Shown here: piece after piece, positions 8,654 through 17,683 of the stretch | Numbering within the stretch: the stretch's first letter is position 1 | Layout: each line of letters opens with the position of its first letter | From: Dyella japonica DSM 16301 | Lineage (GTDB): Bacteria; Pseudomonadota; Gammaproteobacteria; Xanthomonadales; Rhodanobacteraceae | Reading direction: 5' to 3' | Length of the DNA stretch: 64,000 nucleotides | NCBI RefSeq assembly: GCF_001010355.1 | Contig: NZ_JPLA01000043.1 | Coordinates: 62,001 to 126,000, forward strand | Notes under the pieces: model-generated | Seen by the model: only the letters and a program-made list of their open reading frames with translations | The model's database searches: none | Told to the model about the DNA's origin: nothing | Program-made: the position numbers and the translations under genes

Positions 8654-10258
8654 GTGAGCGACCGCGAAATCATGGAATACGACGTCGTCGTCGTTGGCGC
8701 AGGCCCGTCAGGGCTCGCGTTCGCCATCCGCCTCAAGCAGTTGCAGCCGGAAACGAGCGTGTGCGTGATCGAAAAGGCGTCCACCATCGGCGCGCAGATC
8801 CTCTCCGGCGCCGTGATCGAGCCGCAGCCGCTGGATGCGCTGCTGCCGGGGTGGCGCGACAATCCGCCGCCGATCTGCGTGCCGGCCACCGAGGATGAGT
8901 TCTGGCTGCTCAGCAAGACCGGCGGCCGCAAGCTGCCGGTGCCGCCGGGCATGAACAACCACGGCAATTTCATCGTCTCGCTGGGCGCGATGTGCGCCTG
9001 GCTGGCGCCGCAGGCCGAAGCGCTGGGCGTGGATGTGTTCCCCGGCTTTGCGGCGGCCGACACCGTCTACAACGAGGACGGCTCTGTCGCCGGCGTGCGC
9101 ATCGGCGACATGGGCGTGGCCAAGGACGGTTCGCACAAGGCCGGCTACACGCAGGGCATCGACATCAAGGCCAAGGTCACGGTGTTGGCCGAAGGCGCCC
9201 GCGGCAGCCTGACCAAGCAGCTGATCAAGCGCTTTGAGCTGGACAAGGACAGCGATCCGCAGGGCTATTCCATCGGCATCAAGGAACTGTGGCAGCTGCC
9301 GCCGGGCCGCGTGCAGCCGGGCAAGATCGTGCACAGCTTCGGCTGGCCGGCCGACAGCCACACCTATGGCGGCAGCTTCCTCTATCACCTGGACAAGGAT
9401 CGCATCGCGCTGGGCTACGTCAGCGGCCTCGATTACAGCGATCCCGACTACCAGCCGTGGGAAGCGTTCCAGCAGTGGAAGAATCACCCGTCGGTGAAGT
9501 CCCTGCTCGAAGGCGGCAGCATTCTTTCCGCCGGCGCGCGCGCCATCGTCACCGGCGGCTACCAGTCGCTGCCCAAGGTCGAGATGCCTGGCGCCCTGCT
9601 GATCGGCGACACCGCCGGCCTGCTCAACGTGCCCAAGATCAAGGGCACGCACCAGGCGATCAAGAGCGGCATGCTCGCCGCCGAACACCTGGTCGCCAAC
9701 CAGCTCAACCCGGCCGGTTTCGACGCCAAGCTGCGCGCGTCGGATGTGATGGCCGAGCTCAAATCGGTACGCAACATCAAGCCCGCCTTCAAGAAGGGCT
9801 TGTGGGTCGGCATGCTGAACGCGGCATGGGAAACCGTGCTGCGCGGCGCCTCGCCGTGGACGCTCAAGAACAAGGCGGACTGGTCCTCGCTGCACAAGCT
9901 GGGCGAGTGCGAAGAGCCCAAGCGCGACTACGTGCAGCCGCGCGAACTCCCGCCGCGCGACCGCCTGGCCGGCGTCTATTTCGCCGCCACCGAACACGAC
10001 GAAGACCAGCCCATCCACCTGCACGTCGCCGACACCAACGTGTGCGTGACCCAGTGCGCGGTGGAATACGGCAACCCGTGTACGCGTTTCTGCCCTGCGG
10101 GCGTCTACGAAATCGTCAGCGACGACGCCGGCAAACGCCTGCAGATCAACGCCGCCAACTGCGTGCACTGCAAGACCTGCGACATCAAGGATCCCTACCA
10201 GATCATCAACTGGGTCACCCCGGAAGGTGGTTCGGGTCCGAATTATCAGAATCTCTGA
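8654..10258 (+). CDS. etfD: Electron transfer flavoprotein-ubiquinone oxidoreductase
   Basis: This membrane-associated flavo-iron-sulfur protein passes electrons from reduced ETF to ubiquinone. It has 534 residues, starting at GTG 8654 with GGAG seven bases upstream. The FAD dinucleotide motif VVVGAGPSGLA is at 12-22. The C-terminal 4Fe-4S domain has cysteines at 464, 468, 476 and 480, then CVHCKTC and DPYQIINWVTPEGG near the end, exactly as in the family. Its partners etfB and etfA lie 2.2 kb downstream, separated by a glycosyltransferase gene. Confidence 0.97.
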   Translation: MSDREIMEYDVVVVGAGPSGLAFAIRLKQLQPETSVCVIEKASTIGAQILSGAVIEPQPLDALLPGWRDNPPPICVPATEDEFWLLSKTGGRKLPVPPGMNNHGNFIVSLGAMCAWLAPQAEALGVDVFPGFAAADTVYNEDGSVAGVRIGDMGVAKDGSHKAGYTQGIDIKAKVTVLAEGARGSLTKQLIKRFELDKDSDPQGYSIGIKELWQLPPGRVQPGKIVHSFGWPADSHTYGGSFLYHLDKDRIALGYVSGLDYSDPDYQPWEAFQQWKNHPSVKSLLEGGSILSAGARAIVTGGYQSLPKVEMPGALLIGDTAGLLNVPKIKGTHQAIKSGMLAAEHLVANQLNPAGFDAKLRASDVMAELKSVRNIKPAFKKGLWVGMLNAAWETVLRGASPWTLKNKADWSSLHKLGECEEPKRDYVQPRELPPRDRLAGVYFAATEHDEDQPIHLHVADTNVCVTQCAVEYGNPCTRFCPAGVYEIVSDDAGKRLQINAANCVHCKTCDIKDPYQIINWVTPEGGSGPNYQNL

Positions 10259-10339
10259 CCAGAGGGCATTGCGCTGTCCGCCCGACTCACCTGGCGCTTC
10301 AAACGCCTGAATTACGCGCTGCAGCGCTTCCGCGGCAGC

Positions 10340-12358
10340 GTGGCGCTGCGCGGCTGGCGCGGCACGCTGGCCCGCGTACAGCAGGAATTCCAACGCCGCC
10401 CCAGCGTCGACGATAGCCTGCAGGTCGAGCCGCTGGAGGTTCCCTTCGGACCCTTTGCGCTACCGACCTGCGAGCAGCCGCTGGTCTCGGTGGTCATCCC
10501 GGTCTATGGCAAGCTCGAGTACACGCTCGCCTGCCTGCGTTCGATCGTCAGGCATGCCCCCACGGCGCCGTTCGAAGTCATCGTGGTGGACGACAGGTCA
10601 CCCGACGACTCGGTGGCGCTGCTCGAACAAGTTGTCGGTCTGCGCGTGCTGCGCAACGAACGCAATGTCGGCTTCGTGGGCAGCTGCAACGCCGGAGCGG
10701 CGGCGGCACGCGGCCAATTCCTGTTGTTCCTCAATAACGACACACAGGTGACGCCGAACTGGCTTGACGGTCTGCTCGGCTGTTTTGCTGATCGCGCTGA
10801 CTGTGGCATCGCCGGAAGCCGCCTGGTTTACCCTGATGGGCGCCTGCAGGAGGCGGGTGGCCTGGTCTTCGACGACGGCAGCTGCTGGACCGCCGGGCGC
10901 TTTGAGCGGCGCGACGCGCCGGCGTGGCGTTACCGTCGCGAGGTGGACTATGTCAGCGGCGCGGCGCTTATGATTCGCCGCGAAGTGTTCTCGCACATTG
11001 GCGGCTTCGACCAGCGCTATGCACCCGCCTATTACGAGGACACCGACCTGGCCTTTGCCGTTCGGCAGCAGGGCTTGAAGGTGTACTACGAGCCGTCCAG
11101 CACGGTCATCCACTGCGAAGGCATCAGCGCCGGCACCGACCTGCATGCGGGCATGAAACGTCACCAGGTGACCAACCAGGCAACCTTCGTGGCGAAGTGG
11201 AAGCCGCTCCTGCGCGCTCATCCGCCGGCGGGCACGTCGCTGTTGCGCGCGTTGCGCTGGCGCTACCGTGGTCGCGTGCTCGTGGTCGACAGCATGACGC
11301 CCGAACCCAGGCGCGATTCCGGTTCGCTGCGCCTGAGCGCGATTCTTCGCCTGCTCGATGAGCAGGGCTGGTCCGTCTCGTTTCTACCCGACGATGGTCG
11401 CGCCAGCGACGATGAAATCCGCGCGCTCGGTGCGCTCGGCGTCGAAGTGCTGAGCCGCCCCTGGGTTTCCGACCTGCCGCACTGGTTGCGCGCGCATGGC
11501 CAAGAGCTTCGGGCCGTGATGCTTTGCCGCCACACGGTGGCGGGCCAATATGCATCGCTGGTACGCAAGCTGGCTCCCAGGGCGCGCCTGCTGTTCGACA
11601 CCGTGGACCTGCACTTCCTGCGTGAACGCCGCGCGGCCGAGCTGAGCGGCAGCAATTCGATGGCACGCCAGGCTCAGTCTTCGCGCAGGAACGAGCTGGC
11701 GCTGATCGAACAAAGCGATGTCACCTTCGTGGTGAGCCCGCACGAGCAGGCCTTGCTCGCCGCCGAGCTGCCGCACGCGAAAGTTGAACTGCTCTCGAAC
11801 ATTCATGAGGTTCACGGCTGTCGCTACCCGCATGCGCAACGTCGTGACCTGGTGTTCATCGGCGGATTCGGGCACCCTCCCAATGCCGATGCGGTGCGCT
11901 GGATCGCCGATGAGATCCTGCCCGCGCTGCGTGTCCACCTGCCCGACATTCGGGTGCACGTGCTCGGCGATGTATCCGATGCCACGCGCAACGAACTGAA
12001 CGCGCCAGGGCTTGAGTTGCACGGTCGCGTGCCCGATCTGGGGCCGTGGCTGGATACTGCGCTGGCGTCCATCGCACCCCTGCGCTTTGGTGCTGGCGTA
12101 AAGGGCAAGATCAACATGGCCATGAGCTACGGGGTGCCCGTGGTGGCGACCTCGCTGGCGGTCGAGGGCATGCAATTGACTCATGGGCTCAACACGCTGG
12201 TGGCCGAGAGTCCGGAGGACTTCGCGCAGCAGACCTTGCGACTGGCCCGGGATCCCGAACTATGGTCAGCGATGTCCATCAACGGCATGGCAAACGTGGC
12301 CACCCATTTTTCAGGAAAAGCGGCCAGCGAGGCGCTGAAACGGGCACTTCCGGGCTAG
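10340..12358 (+). CDS. Two-domain glycosyltransferase (GT2 + GT4-like)
   Basis: This is a 672-residue cytoplasmic glycosyltransferase with two catalytic modules. Residues 49-270 are a GT2 domain (VVIPVYGK, VVDDRSPDD, FLNNDTQVT as the nucleotide-sugar motif, GGFDQRYAPAYYEDTD as the acceptor-side acidic motif). Residues about 506-665 are a GT-B-type glycosyltransferase family 1/4 domain (FIGGFGHPPNADAVRWI, LRFGAGVKGKI). It probably adds sugars to the LPS O-chain. GTG 10340 is a minimal start. The frame continues with plausible basic sequence up to a CTG at 10274 that has AGAGGG upstream, so the true protein may be 22 residues longer. It sits between etfD and etfB. Confidence 0.85.
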   Translation: MALRGWRGTLARVQQEFQRRPSVDDSLQVEPLEVPFGPFALPTCEQPLVSVVIPVYGKLEYTLACLRSIVRHAPTAPFEVIVVDDRSPDDSVALLEQVVGLRVLRNERNVGFVGSCNAGAAAARGQFLLFLNNDTQVTPNWLDGLLGCFADRADCGIAGSRLVYPDGRLQEAGGLVFDDGSCWTAGRFERRDAPAWRYRREVDYVSGAALMIRREVFSHIGGFDQRYAPAYYEDTDLAFAVRQQGLKVYYEPSSTVIHCEGISAGTDLHAGMKRHQVTNQATFVAKWKPLLRAHPPAGTSLLRALRWRYRGRVLVVDSMTPEPRRDSGSLRLSAILRLLDEQGWSVSFLPDDGRASDDEIRALGALGVEVLSRPWVSDLPHWLRAHGQELRAVMLCRHTVAGQYASLVRKLAPRARLLFDTVDLHFLRERRAAELSGSNSMARQAQSSRRNELALIEQSDVTFVVSPHEQALLAAELPHAKVELLSNIHEVHGCRYPHAQRRDLVFIGGFGHPPNADAVRWIADEILPALRVHLPDIRVHVLGDVSDATRNELNAPGLELHGRVPDLGPWLDTALASIAPLRFGAGVKGKINMAMSYGVPVVATSLAVEGMQLTHGLNTLVAESPEDFAQQTLRLARDPELWSAMSINGMANVATHFSGKAASEALKRALPG

Positions 12359-12463
12359 CCATGCAAGGCGGATGGCGCACCATTCGTACGAGAATGGAGC
12401 ATCGGCTAGAATGTCTGTTCGCAAAATCCAGCGTGCCGGCCGGCACCTGACTGAGGAAACCTA

Positions 12464-13210
12464 ATGAAGATACTGGTTGGCTACAAGCGTGTCGTGGACT
12501 ACAACGTCCGCATTCAGGTCAAGCCCGATGGCACGGGCGTGGTGACGGATGGCGTGAAGCTCTCCGCCAACCCCTTCGACGATATCGCGCTGGAAGAAGC
12601 GCTGCGTCTGCGCGAAAAGGGTGTCGCCGAGGAAGTGATCGTGGTGGGCATCGGCCCGGCCGACCTCACCGCTCACCTGCGCAACGGCCTGGCCATGGGC
12701 GCGAATCGCGCCATCCATGTGGTCACCACGGACGCCGTGCAGCCGCTCACTGCGGCCCGCATCTTCCAGAAGCTGATCGACAAGGAGCAGCCGGGCCTGG
12801 TCATCCTGGGCAAGCAGGCCATCGACGACGACGCCAACCAGACCGGCCAGATGCTCGCTGCGCTGTGGGATCGCCCGCAGGCCACCTTTGCCAGCAAGGT
12901 CGAGATCGCCGATGGCAAGGTCACGGTGACCCGCGAAGTCGATGCTGGCCTGGAAGTGATCGAAGCCGACCTGCCCGCCGTGATCACCACGGATCTGCGC
13001 CTCAACGAGCCGCGCTTCATCAAGCTGCCGGACATCATGAAGGCCAAGTCCAAGCCGATCGACACCATCGAGTTTGCCTCGATGGGCGTGGAAGCCAACG
13101 ACCACCTCAAGACCACGCACTACGCCGCGCCGGCCAAGCGCAGCAAGGGCGTGATGGTCAAGGATGCGGCCGAACTGGTCGCGGCGCTGAAGCAGAAGGG
13201 TCTGCTTTAA
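12464..13210 (+). CDS. etfB: Electron transfer flavoprotein subunit beta
   Basis: This AMP-binding small subunit of the ETF heterodimer carries electrons from acyl-CoA and related dehydrogenases to ETF-QO. It is 248 residues, the normal length, beginning MKILVGYKRVVDYNVRI as in the family, with the conserved DDDANQTGQMLAALW region and a C-terminal AMP-loop region. A GAGGAAAC ribosome site precedes the ATG. It is 21 bases from etfA. In Xanthomonas this pair marks one edge of the LPS locus. Confidence 0.97.
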   Translation: MKILVGYKRVVDYNVRIQVKPDGTGVVTDGVKLSANPFDDIALEEALRLREKGVAEEVIVVGIGPADLTAHLRNGLAMGANRAIHVVTTDAVQPLTAARIFQKLIDKEQPGLVILGKQAIDDDANQTGQMLAALWDRPQATFASKVEIADGKVTVTREVDAGLEVIEADLPAVITTDLRLNEPRFIKLPDIMKAKSKPIDTIEFASMGVEANDHLKTTHYAAPAKRSKGVMVKDAAELVAALKQKGLL

Positions 13211-13231
13211 GCAGCCTTGGGAGATAACGAC

Positions 13232-14173
13232 ATGTCCAAGATCCTCGTCATCGCCGAACATTTGAACGGCAAGCTGAATTCCTCCACGGCTCGCGCGGTG
13301 AGCGCTGCCGCGGCCGTTAAGCCGGAAGCCATCGACGTGCTGGTACTGGCCGATAGCGCCGACGCCATCGCTGCCGAGGCTGCCAAGATCGACGGCGTGA
13401 GCCGTGTGCTCACCATCGCCCGCGCCGAGAATGCCCACCCGCTCGCCGCCGTGCTGGCCCCGCAGATCGCCAAGGCCGCCGCCGGCTACAGCCATGTGTT
13501 CGCCCCTTCGACGACCTTCGGCAAGGACGTGCTGCCCCGCGTGGCCGCCCTGCTCGGCGTCGCCCAGGTGAGCGACGTGATGAGCGTGGAAGGCAGTCAC
13601 AGCTTCAAGCGCCCGATCTACGCCGGCAACGCGATCATCACGGTGGAAGCCGACGCGGGCAGCACGGTGGTCGCCACCATCCGCACGGCCTCGTGGTCCG
13701 CCGCAGCGACTGGCGCGAACAGCGCACCGATCGAGGCGCTGAGCGTCGACGCCGCCCTGCCCTCGCACACCCGCTTCGTTGAACTGCAATCGGGCAAGAG
13801 CGATCGCCCGGACCTGCAGAGCGCCAGCAAGGTGGTCTCCGGCGGCCGTGGCGTGGGCTCGAAGGAGAACTTCGAGATCATCTACAAGTTCGCCGACAAG
13901 ATCGGCGCTGGCGTGGGCGCCTCGCGCGCCGCCGTCGACGCCGGCTACGTGCCGAGCGACCTGCAGGTGGGCCAGACCGGCAAGATCATCGCGCCGGAGC
14001 TGTACATGGCCATCGGCATCTCCGGCGCGATCCAGCATCTCACCGGCATCAAGGACGCCGGCACCATCGTCGCCATCAACAAGGACGGCGAGGCGCCGAT
14101 TTTCGAGATCGCCGATATCGGCCTGGTGGGTGATCTGTTCAAGATCATTCCGGAGCTCGAACAGGCGCTCTGA
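13232..14173 (+). CDS. etfA: Electron transfer flavoprotein subunit alpha
   Basis: This is the FAD-binding large subunit of ETF. It has 313 residues from the ATG at 13232; an open frame five codons longer exists, but the family begins [10 protein letters not shown]. The C-terminal FAD-binding domain shows [27 protein letters not shown] and GISGAIQHL. It is cotranscribed with etfB. Hairpins follow the stop at 14179-14202 and 14209-14241. Confidence 0.97.
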   Translation: MSKILVIAEHLNGKLNSSTARAVSAAAAVKPEAIDVLVLADSADAIAAEAAKIDGVSRVLTIARAENAHPLAAVLAPQIAKAAAGYSHVFAPSTTFGKDVLPRVAALLGVAQVSDVMSVEGSHSFKRPIYAGNAIITVEADAGSTVVATIRTASWSAAATGANSAPIEALSVDAALPSHTRFVELQSGKSDRPDLQSASKVVSGGRGVGSKENFEIIYKFADKIGAGVGASRAAVDAGYVPSDLQVGQTGKIIAPELYMAIGISGAIQHLTGIKDAGTIVAINKDGEAPIFEIADIGLVGDLFKIIPELEQAL

Positions 14174-14178
14174 CGGCT

Positions 14179-14202
14179 GGGGAGCGAAGTTACGCGCTCC
14201 CC
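14179..14202 (+). terminator. Possible etfA terminator hairpin
   Basis: An 8-bp stem (GGGGAGCG with CGCTCCCC) and 8-base loop start five bases after the etfA stop. There is no T tract after it, so it is a weak or Rho-assisted terminator at best. Confidence 0.4.
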
Positions 14203-14208
14203 CCATGC

Positions 14209-14241
14209 GCGTCCATCCCAGGTCAAGTCCGGGATGGACGC
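14209..14241. repeat. 11-bp perfect palindromic element (REP-like)
   Basis: The arms 14209-14219 and 14231-14241 are perfectly complementary, with an 11-base interior that itself reads close to a CCCGGGTCAAGTCCGGG pattern. This resembles short dispersed palindromes found in many proteobacterial intergenic regions. There is one copy in the window, so it cannot be proven to be a repeat from here. Confidence 0.45.
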
Positions 14242-14524
14242 GGCTCCAGCCTCAACGCCCTTGGCGCCGCAAGTCAGGCGCACTGACAGGGCCCTGGCAT
14301 CGTCAAACCAGCGCAAGTACGTGCCCCTCATCGCGGCCGTGGCTCTTCGCTCGACAGGATCAGGCCTGTCGCTCGCCTCTTTTTGCAGCACGCAGTCGCC
14401 TGAACGCAAGCGCGGCCAGCGTTCATCCATCTGACACACTTCGCAGATAGGGGCGCAACTTTTTGCCACTCCCGGCACGCGCTGGCGTGCGCGATGCGCG
14501 GCCACCCTGTCTCAAGTAAGATAC

Positions 14525-14561
14525 TGCGGCGCAAATAGGGGGTTTGCCCTGTATTGCCGCA
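14525..14561. promoter_or_regulatory. Imperfect palindrome upstream of the UDP-xylose synthase gene
   Basis: The outer arms TGCGGC and GCCGCA, with partly matching inner arms (AAATAGGG / CCCTGTATT), fold into a long imperfect hairpin about 85 bases before the coding region. It could be an operator or a leader hairpin of the polysaccharide operon. No known motif is recognised. Confidence 0.3.
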
Positions 14562-14643
14562 ATGTTTCGGGGTGTCCGCCCCGTTCGCGGCCAAGGGGAT
14601 CGACACTGCGCCATACCGGTCTTTGAACGGATCGGGTGTATCA

Positions 14644-15603
14644 ATGACATTCACGGAGAAGACTTTGAGCCAGATATTGGTGACCGGCGGCGCGGGCTTT
14701 CTTGGCTCCCATCTATGCGACCGCCTGATTGAATCCGGGCACGACGTCCTTTGCGTGGACAACTTTTTTACCGGCTCGAAGGACAACATCCGGCATCTGA
14801 TCGGTCATCCCTCCTTCGAACTCTTGCGTCACGACGTGACGTTTCCGCTTTACGTCGAAGTGCAGCAGATCTACAACCTGGCCTGCCCGGCATCACCGGT
14901 GCACTACCAGCACGACCCGGTCCAGACCACCAAGACCAGCGTGCACGGCGCCATCAACATGCTTGGCCTGGCCAAGCGCACGCGCGCCCGCATCCTGCAG
15001 GCTTCCACCTCCGAAGTGTATGGCGACCCGGAAGTGCATCCGCAGCCGGAGTCGTACTGGGGTCGCACCAACCCCATCGGCATTCGCAGCTGCTATGACG
15101 AGGGCAAGCGTTGTGCCGAAACGCTGTTCTTCGACTATTGGCGCCAGCACCAGCTTGAAATCAAGGTCATGCGTATTTTCAATACGTACGGCCCCCGCAT
15201 GCATCCCAATGACGGTCGCGTGGTCAGCAACTTCATCGTGCAGGCCCTGCGCGGCGAGCCGATCACCATCTATGGCGAAGGCACGCAGACCCGCAGCTTC
15301 TGCTACGTCGACGACCTGATCGAAGGCATGCGTCGCCTGATGAATAGCGACGCGGACATCACCGGCCCGATCAACATCGGCAATCCCGGCGAATTCACCA
15401 TGCTCGAGCTGGCCGAGAAAGTCATCTCCCTGGTCGGCGGAAAGTCCAAGATCACGCATATGCCGCTGCCCAGCGATGATCCCAAGCAGCGCCAGCCCGA
15501 CATCACCCAGGCCAAGGACAAGCTGGACTGGACGCCCAAGGTCTCGCTCGACGACGGCCTGAAGGAAACCGTGGCCTACTTCCGCCACCGCCTCGGGGTC
15601 TGA
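14644..15603 (+). CDS. uxs: UDP-glucuronate decarboxylase (UDP-xylose synthase)
   Basis: This extended SDR enzyme converts UDP-glucuronate to UDP-xylose. It is 319 residues, matching bacterial UXS. It shows the NAD motif [12 protein letters not shown] (13-24), [12 protein letters not shown], the catalytic pattern [16 protein letters not shown], then [10 protein letters not shown] with the Tyr/Lys pair, and [17 protein letters not shown], all typical of UXS rather than epimerases. The ATG at 14644 has a poor ribosome site; a TTG at 14665 has CGGAG six bases upstream and would begin directly at SQILVTGG, so it may be the real start. It leads the GtrB/GtrA genes. UDP-glucuronate must come from a Ugd encoded elsewhere. 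Confidence 0.93.
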   Translation: MTFTEKTLSQILVTGGAGFLGSHLCDRLIESGHDVLCVDNFFTGSKDNIRHLIGHPSFELLRHDVTFPLYVEVQQIYNLACPASPVHYQHDPVQTTKTSVHGAINMLGLAKRTRARILQASTSEVYGDPEVHPQPESYWGRTNPIGIRSCYDEGKRCAETLFFDYWRQHQLEIKVMRIFNTYGPRMHPNDGRVVSNFIVQALRGEPITIYGEGTQTRSFCYVDDLIEGMRRLMNSDADITGPINIGNPGEFTMLELAEKVISLVGGKSKITHMPLPSDDPKQRQPDITQAKDKLDWTPKVSLDDGLKETVAYFRHRLGV

Positions 15604-15609
15604 TCGGTC

Positions 15610-16566
15610 ATGGATCATCCAAGATTGATCGTGGTGACGCCGGTATTCGAGGATACCGAAGCATCCACCATCCTTTTTGCCGAGTTGGCCAAGGCCTGCG
15701 GACGAGAGATCCATATCGTCGCCGTGGACGATGGATCGGTGAAGCAGCCGCTGACGCTTGCAGGCCTGCAGGCTGCAGGACTGCAGGGCGTGGTGGTCCG
15801 GCTCAAGCGCAATGTCGGCCATCAGCGCGCCATCGCCACCGGACTTGCTTATGTTGCCGACCAATGCCGGGCGATCGATCGCGTGGTGATCATGGACTCC
15901 GATGGCGAGGACCTGCCGGAAACCATCGCGGCGCTGTTGAACGATCTGGACAGCAACGACGTGGATGTGACCGTGGCCCAGCGCAAGAGCCGCGTCGAGA
16001 CGCTGCGCTTCAAGGCGTTTTACATCGTCTACAAGTGGCTGTTCAAGCTGCTGACGGGCCGCGCGATCAGCTTCGGCAACTTCATGGCGATGAACGAAAC
16101 GGCAGTGAAACGCCTCGCGTCGATGGGTGAACTGGCCACTCACGTGGCCGGCACGGTGCTGGTGTCGCGACTGCGTTGGCGTACTTGCGCACTTGATCGA
16201 GGTCCTCGCTACGCCGGCAAGAGCAAGATGAATTTCGTCGGCCTGGCGCTGCATGGTTTCAAGGGCTTGATGATTTTCGCCGAGGACGTGTTGGTGCGCG
16301 TGGGCATTGCATGCGCACTGGTGGCCGTGCTCTCGCTGATCGGCGGCGGTATTGCCGTTTTCCTCAAAGCCGTGGGCTATGCCACGCCTGGCTGGTTCTC
16401 GGTCGCGCTCGGCTTGTTGCTGCTGGTATTCCTGCAAACCGGGGCGATCACGCTGATGACCCTGCTGCTGACCGGCATCGCGCGCGGCAGCGCCGTGCTG
16501 CCGCTGGATTACCGCCTGCTGGTGGACCGGGTGCTGACGACGAGCGACGAACGCGTACATGGATAA
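15610..16566 (+). CDS. gtrB: GtrB-like polyprenyl-phosphate glycosyltransferase (GT2)
   Basis: This is a GT2 enzyme of the DPM1/GtrB type that transfers a sugar from a nucleotide sugar to undecaprenyl phosphate on the cytoplasmic face. It has 318 residues. The catalytic domain is N-terminal, with VDDGS (39-43) and DSDGED (96-101), and two membrane helices lie near residues 235-260 and 275-300, the usual GtrB layout. It starts six bases after the uxs stop and overlaps the gtrA start by eight bases. The neighbour suggests UDP-xylose as donor, which is an inference. The symbol reflects family role, not proven specificity. Confidence 0.88.
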   Translation: MDHPRLIVVTPVFEDTEASTILFAELAKACGREIHIVAVDDGSVKQPLTLAGLQAAGLQGVVVRLKRNVGHQRAIATGLAYVADQCRAIDRVVIMDSDGEDLPETIAALLNDLDSNDVDVTVAQRKSRVETLRFKAFYIVYKWLFKLLTGRAISFGNFMAMNETAVKRLASMGELATHVAGTVLVSRLRWRTCALDRGPRYAGKSKMNFVGLALHGFKGLMIFAEDVLVRVGIACALVAVLSLIGGGIAVFLKAVGYATPGWFSVALGLLLLVFLQTGAITLMTLLLTGIARGSAVLPLDYRLLVDRVLTTSDERVHG

Positions 16567-16948
16567 ATTGCTCAGGCATCAGCCGGTCCGTTACATCATC
16601 AACGGCCTGATTGCCACGTGTGTCAGCTATGCGGTCCTCAACGCCTGCATACATCTGGCGCACATTCCATCCGCCGGGGTCGCCAACTTCATTGCGGCGG
16701 TGGTCGGCATTACCGTCTCGTTCCTGGGTAGCCGCCACTTCGTTTTCCCGGGAACCACTGAATCTGTCTGGCACCAGCTGGCACGTTTCTGGATCCTGTA
16801 CGCGGTGCTCGCCCTGCTGCAGGCCAGCGTGCTGTTTCTGTGGACTGACGTGGCCAAGCTCGATTACCGCATCGGCTTTCTGATTGGCACCTTTCTACAG
16901 ATGGTGTGCAGCTATTTCGGAGGAAAACATTGGGTATTCAAGCAATGA
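16559..16948 (+). CDS. gtrA: GtrA family membrane protein (putative polyprenyl-P-sugar flippase)
   Basis: This is a small four-helix membrane protein of the GtrA family, thought to flip undecaprenyl-phosphate-sugar across the inner membrane. It is 129 residues with VRYIINGLIATCVSY at the start and SFLGSRHFVFPG in the middle, both family hallmarks; the C-terminus ends GGKHWVFKQ. It overlaps gtrB by eight bases and the next gene by four (ATGA), so the three are one transcription unit. Confidence 0.92.
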   Translation: MDKLLRHQPVRYIINGLIATCVSYAVLNACIHLAHIPSAGVANFIAAVVGITVSFLGSRHFVFPGTTESVWHQLARFWILYAVLALLQASVLFLWTDVAKLDYRIGFLIGTFLQMVCSYFGGKHWVFKQ

Positions 16949-17541
16949 AGTTGATCCGAATCGTCGCGGCCACGGCGGTGTTCGTGCTGTTGCTGCTGGC
17001 GATCTATGTCGTCCACTCGCTCTACTTCAGGGTCAATGTGGTGTTCTACAGCGCCATCCTGGATGGCGTCATCGCTGCCCTGGTGGCGGGCACGGCCCTG
17101 TGGCTGCTGCCCTGGTTTCGCGTGTTGGGCGCGATCGAAAAGATGCAGCTGGTGGTGATCTGGCTGCTGCTGGGCTACGGCTTTGCCATCTCGATACCCA
17201 CGGTGCTGGACCGGTCCCTGTCGTTCTACATCCTGGAAAAGCTCGAGCAGCGCGGCGGCGGTATTCGCGAAGACGCATTCGAGGACGTGTTCACCAAGGA
17301 ATACGTCAAGGAACACCATCTGGTGGACGTGCGGCTCACCGAGCAGCTCCAGTCGGGCACCATCGTCATCAAGGACGGTTGCGTGCTGCTCACCGACAAG
17401 GGGCGTGACCTGGCCCACGTCAGCCGTTTCTTCCGCAACAACCTGCTTCCCAAACACCGGCTGTTGATGGGCAAGTATTCGGACGCACTGACCGATCCGT
17501 TCCGCCATAGCACCGAAGACGTCAACTACCGCTGTCAGTAA
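16945..17541 (+). CDS. Uncharacterised membrane protein with winged-helix-like tail
   Basis: I do not recognise this family. It has 198 residues from the ATG that overlaps the gtrA stop. Three hydrophobic segments fill the first 90 residues. A soluble tail of about 110 residues contains YILEKLEQRGGGI, VRLTEQLQSGTIVIKDGCV and LLTDKGRDLAHVSRFF. The order helix-helix-beta hairpin ending in L-T-x-K-G looks like a winged-helix fold, as in small transcription factors, but tied to the membrane. Translational coupling to gtrA implies a role in the same decoration pathway. The fold is only a pattern-based guess. Confidence 0.75.
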   Translation: MKLIRIVAATAVFVLLLLAIYVVHSLYFRVNVVFYSAILDGVIAALVAGTALWLLPWFRVLGAIEKMQLVVIWLLLGYGFAISIPTVLDRSLSFYILEKLEQRGGGIREDAFEDVFTKEYVKEHHLVDVRLTEQLQSGTIVIKDGCVLLTDKGRDLAHVSRFFRNNLLPKHRLLMGKYSDALTDPFRHSTEDVNYRCQ

Positions 17542-17683
17542 TGCCTGCGGAAATTTCTTGAGAATCACGGGCCCGGCGGATGCCGGCGCCCTGGCCAGGA
17601 CGGCGTCCGCCAGCGCCGGATAGCCGCGCAGCGAGTTTCGCTTCGCGGTACCCACTGGCCTTTGACTGATTGCGAGGCTCAGC

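Larger units (their letters stand above)
14174..14643 (+). other. 470-base gene-free stretch between etfA and the polysaccharide genes
   Basis: No open frame here resembles a protein. It holds an 8-bp GC hairpin right after etfA (14179-14202), an 11-bp perfect palindrome (14209-14241), then unstructured GC-rich sequence, and an imperfect palindrome at 14525-14561 that lies upstream of the UDP-xylose synthase gene. The promoter of the polysaccharide operon must be in the right half, but I cannot name a convincing -35/-10 pair. Confidence 0.5.
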
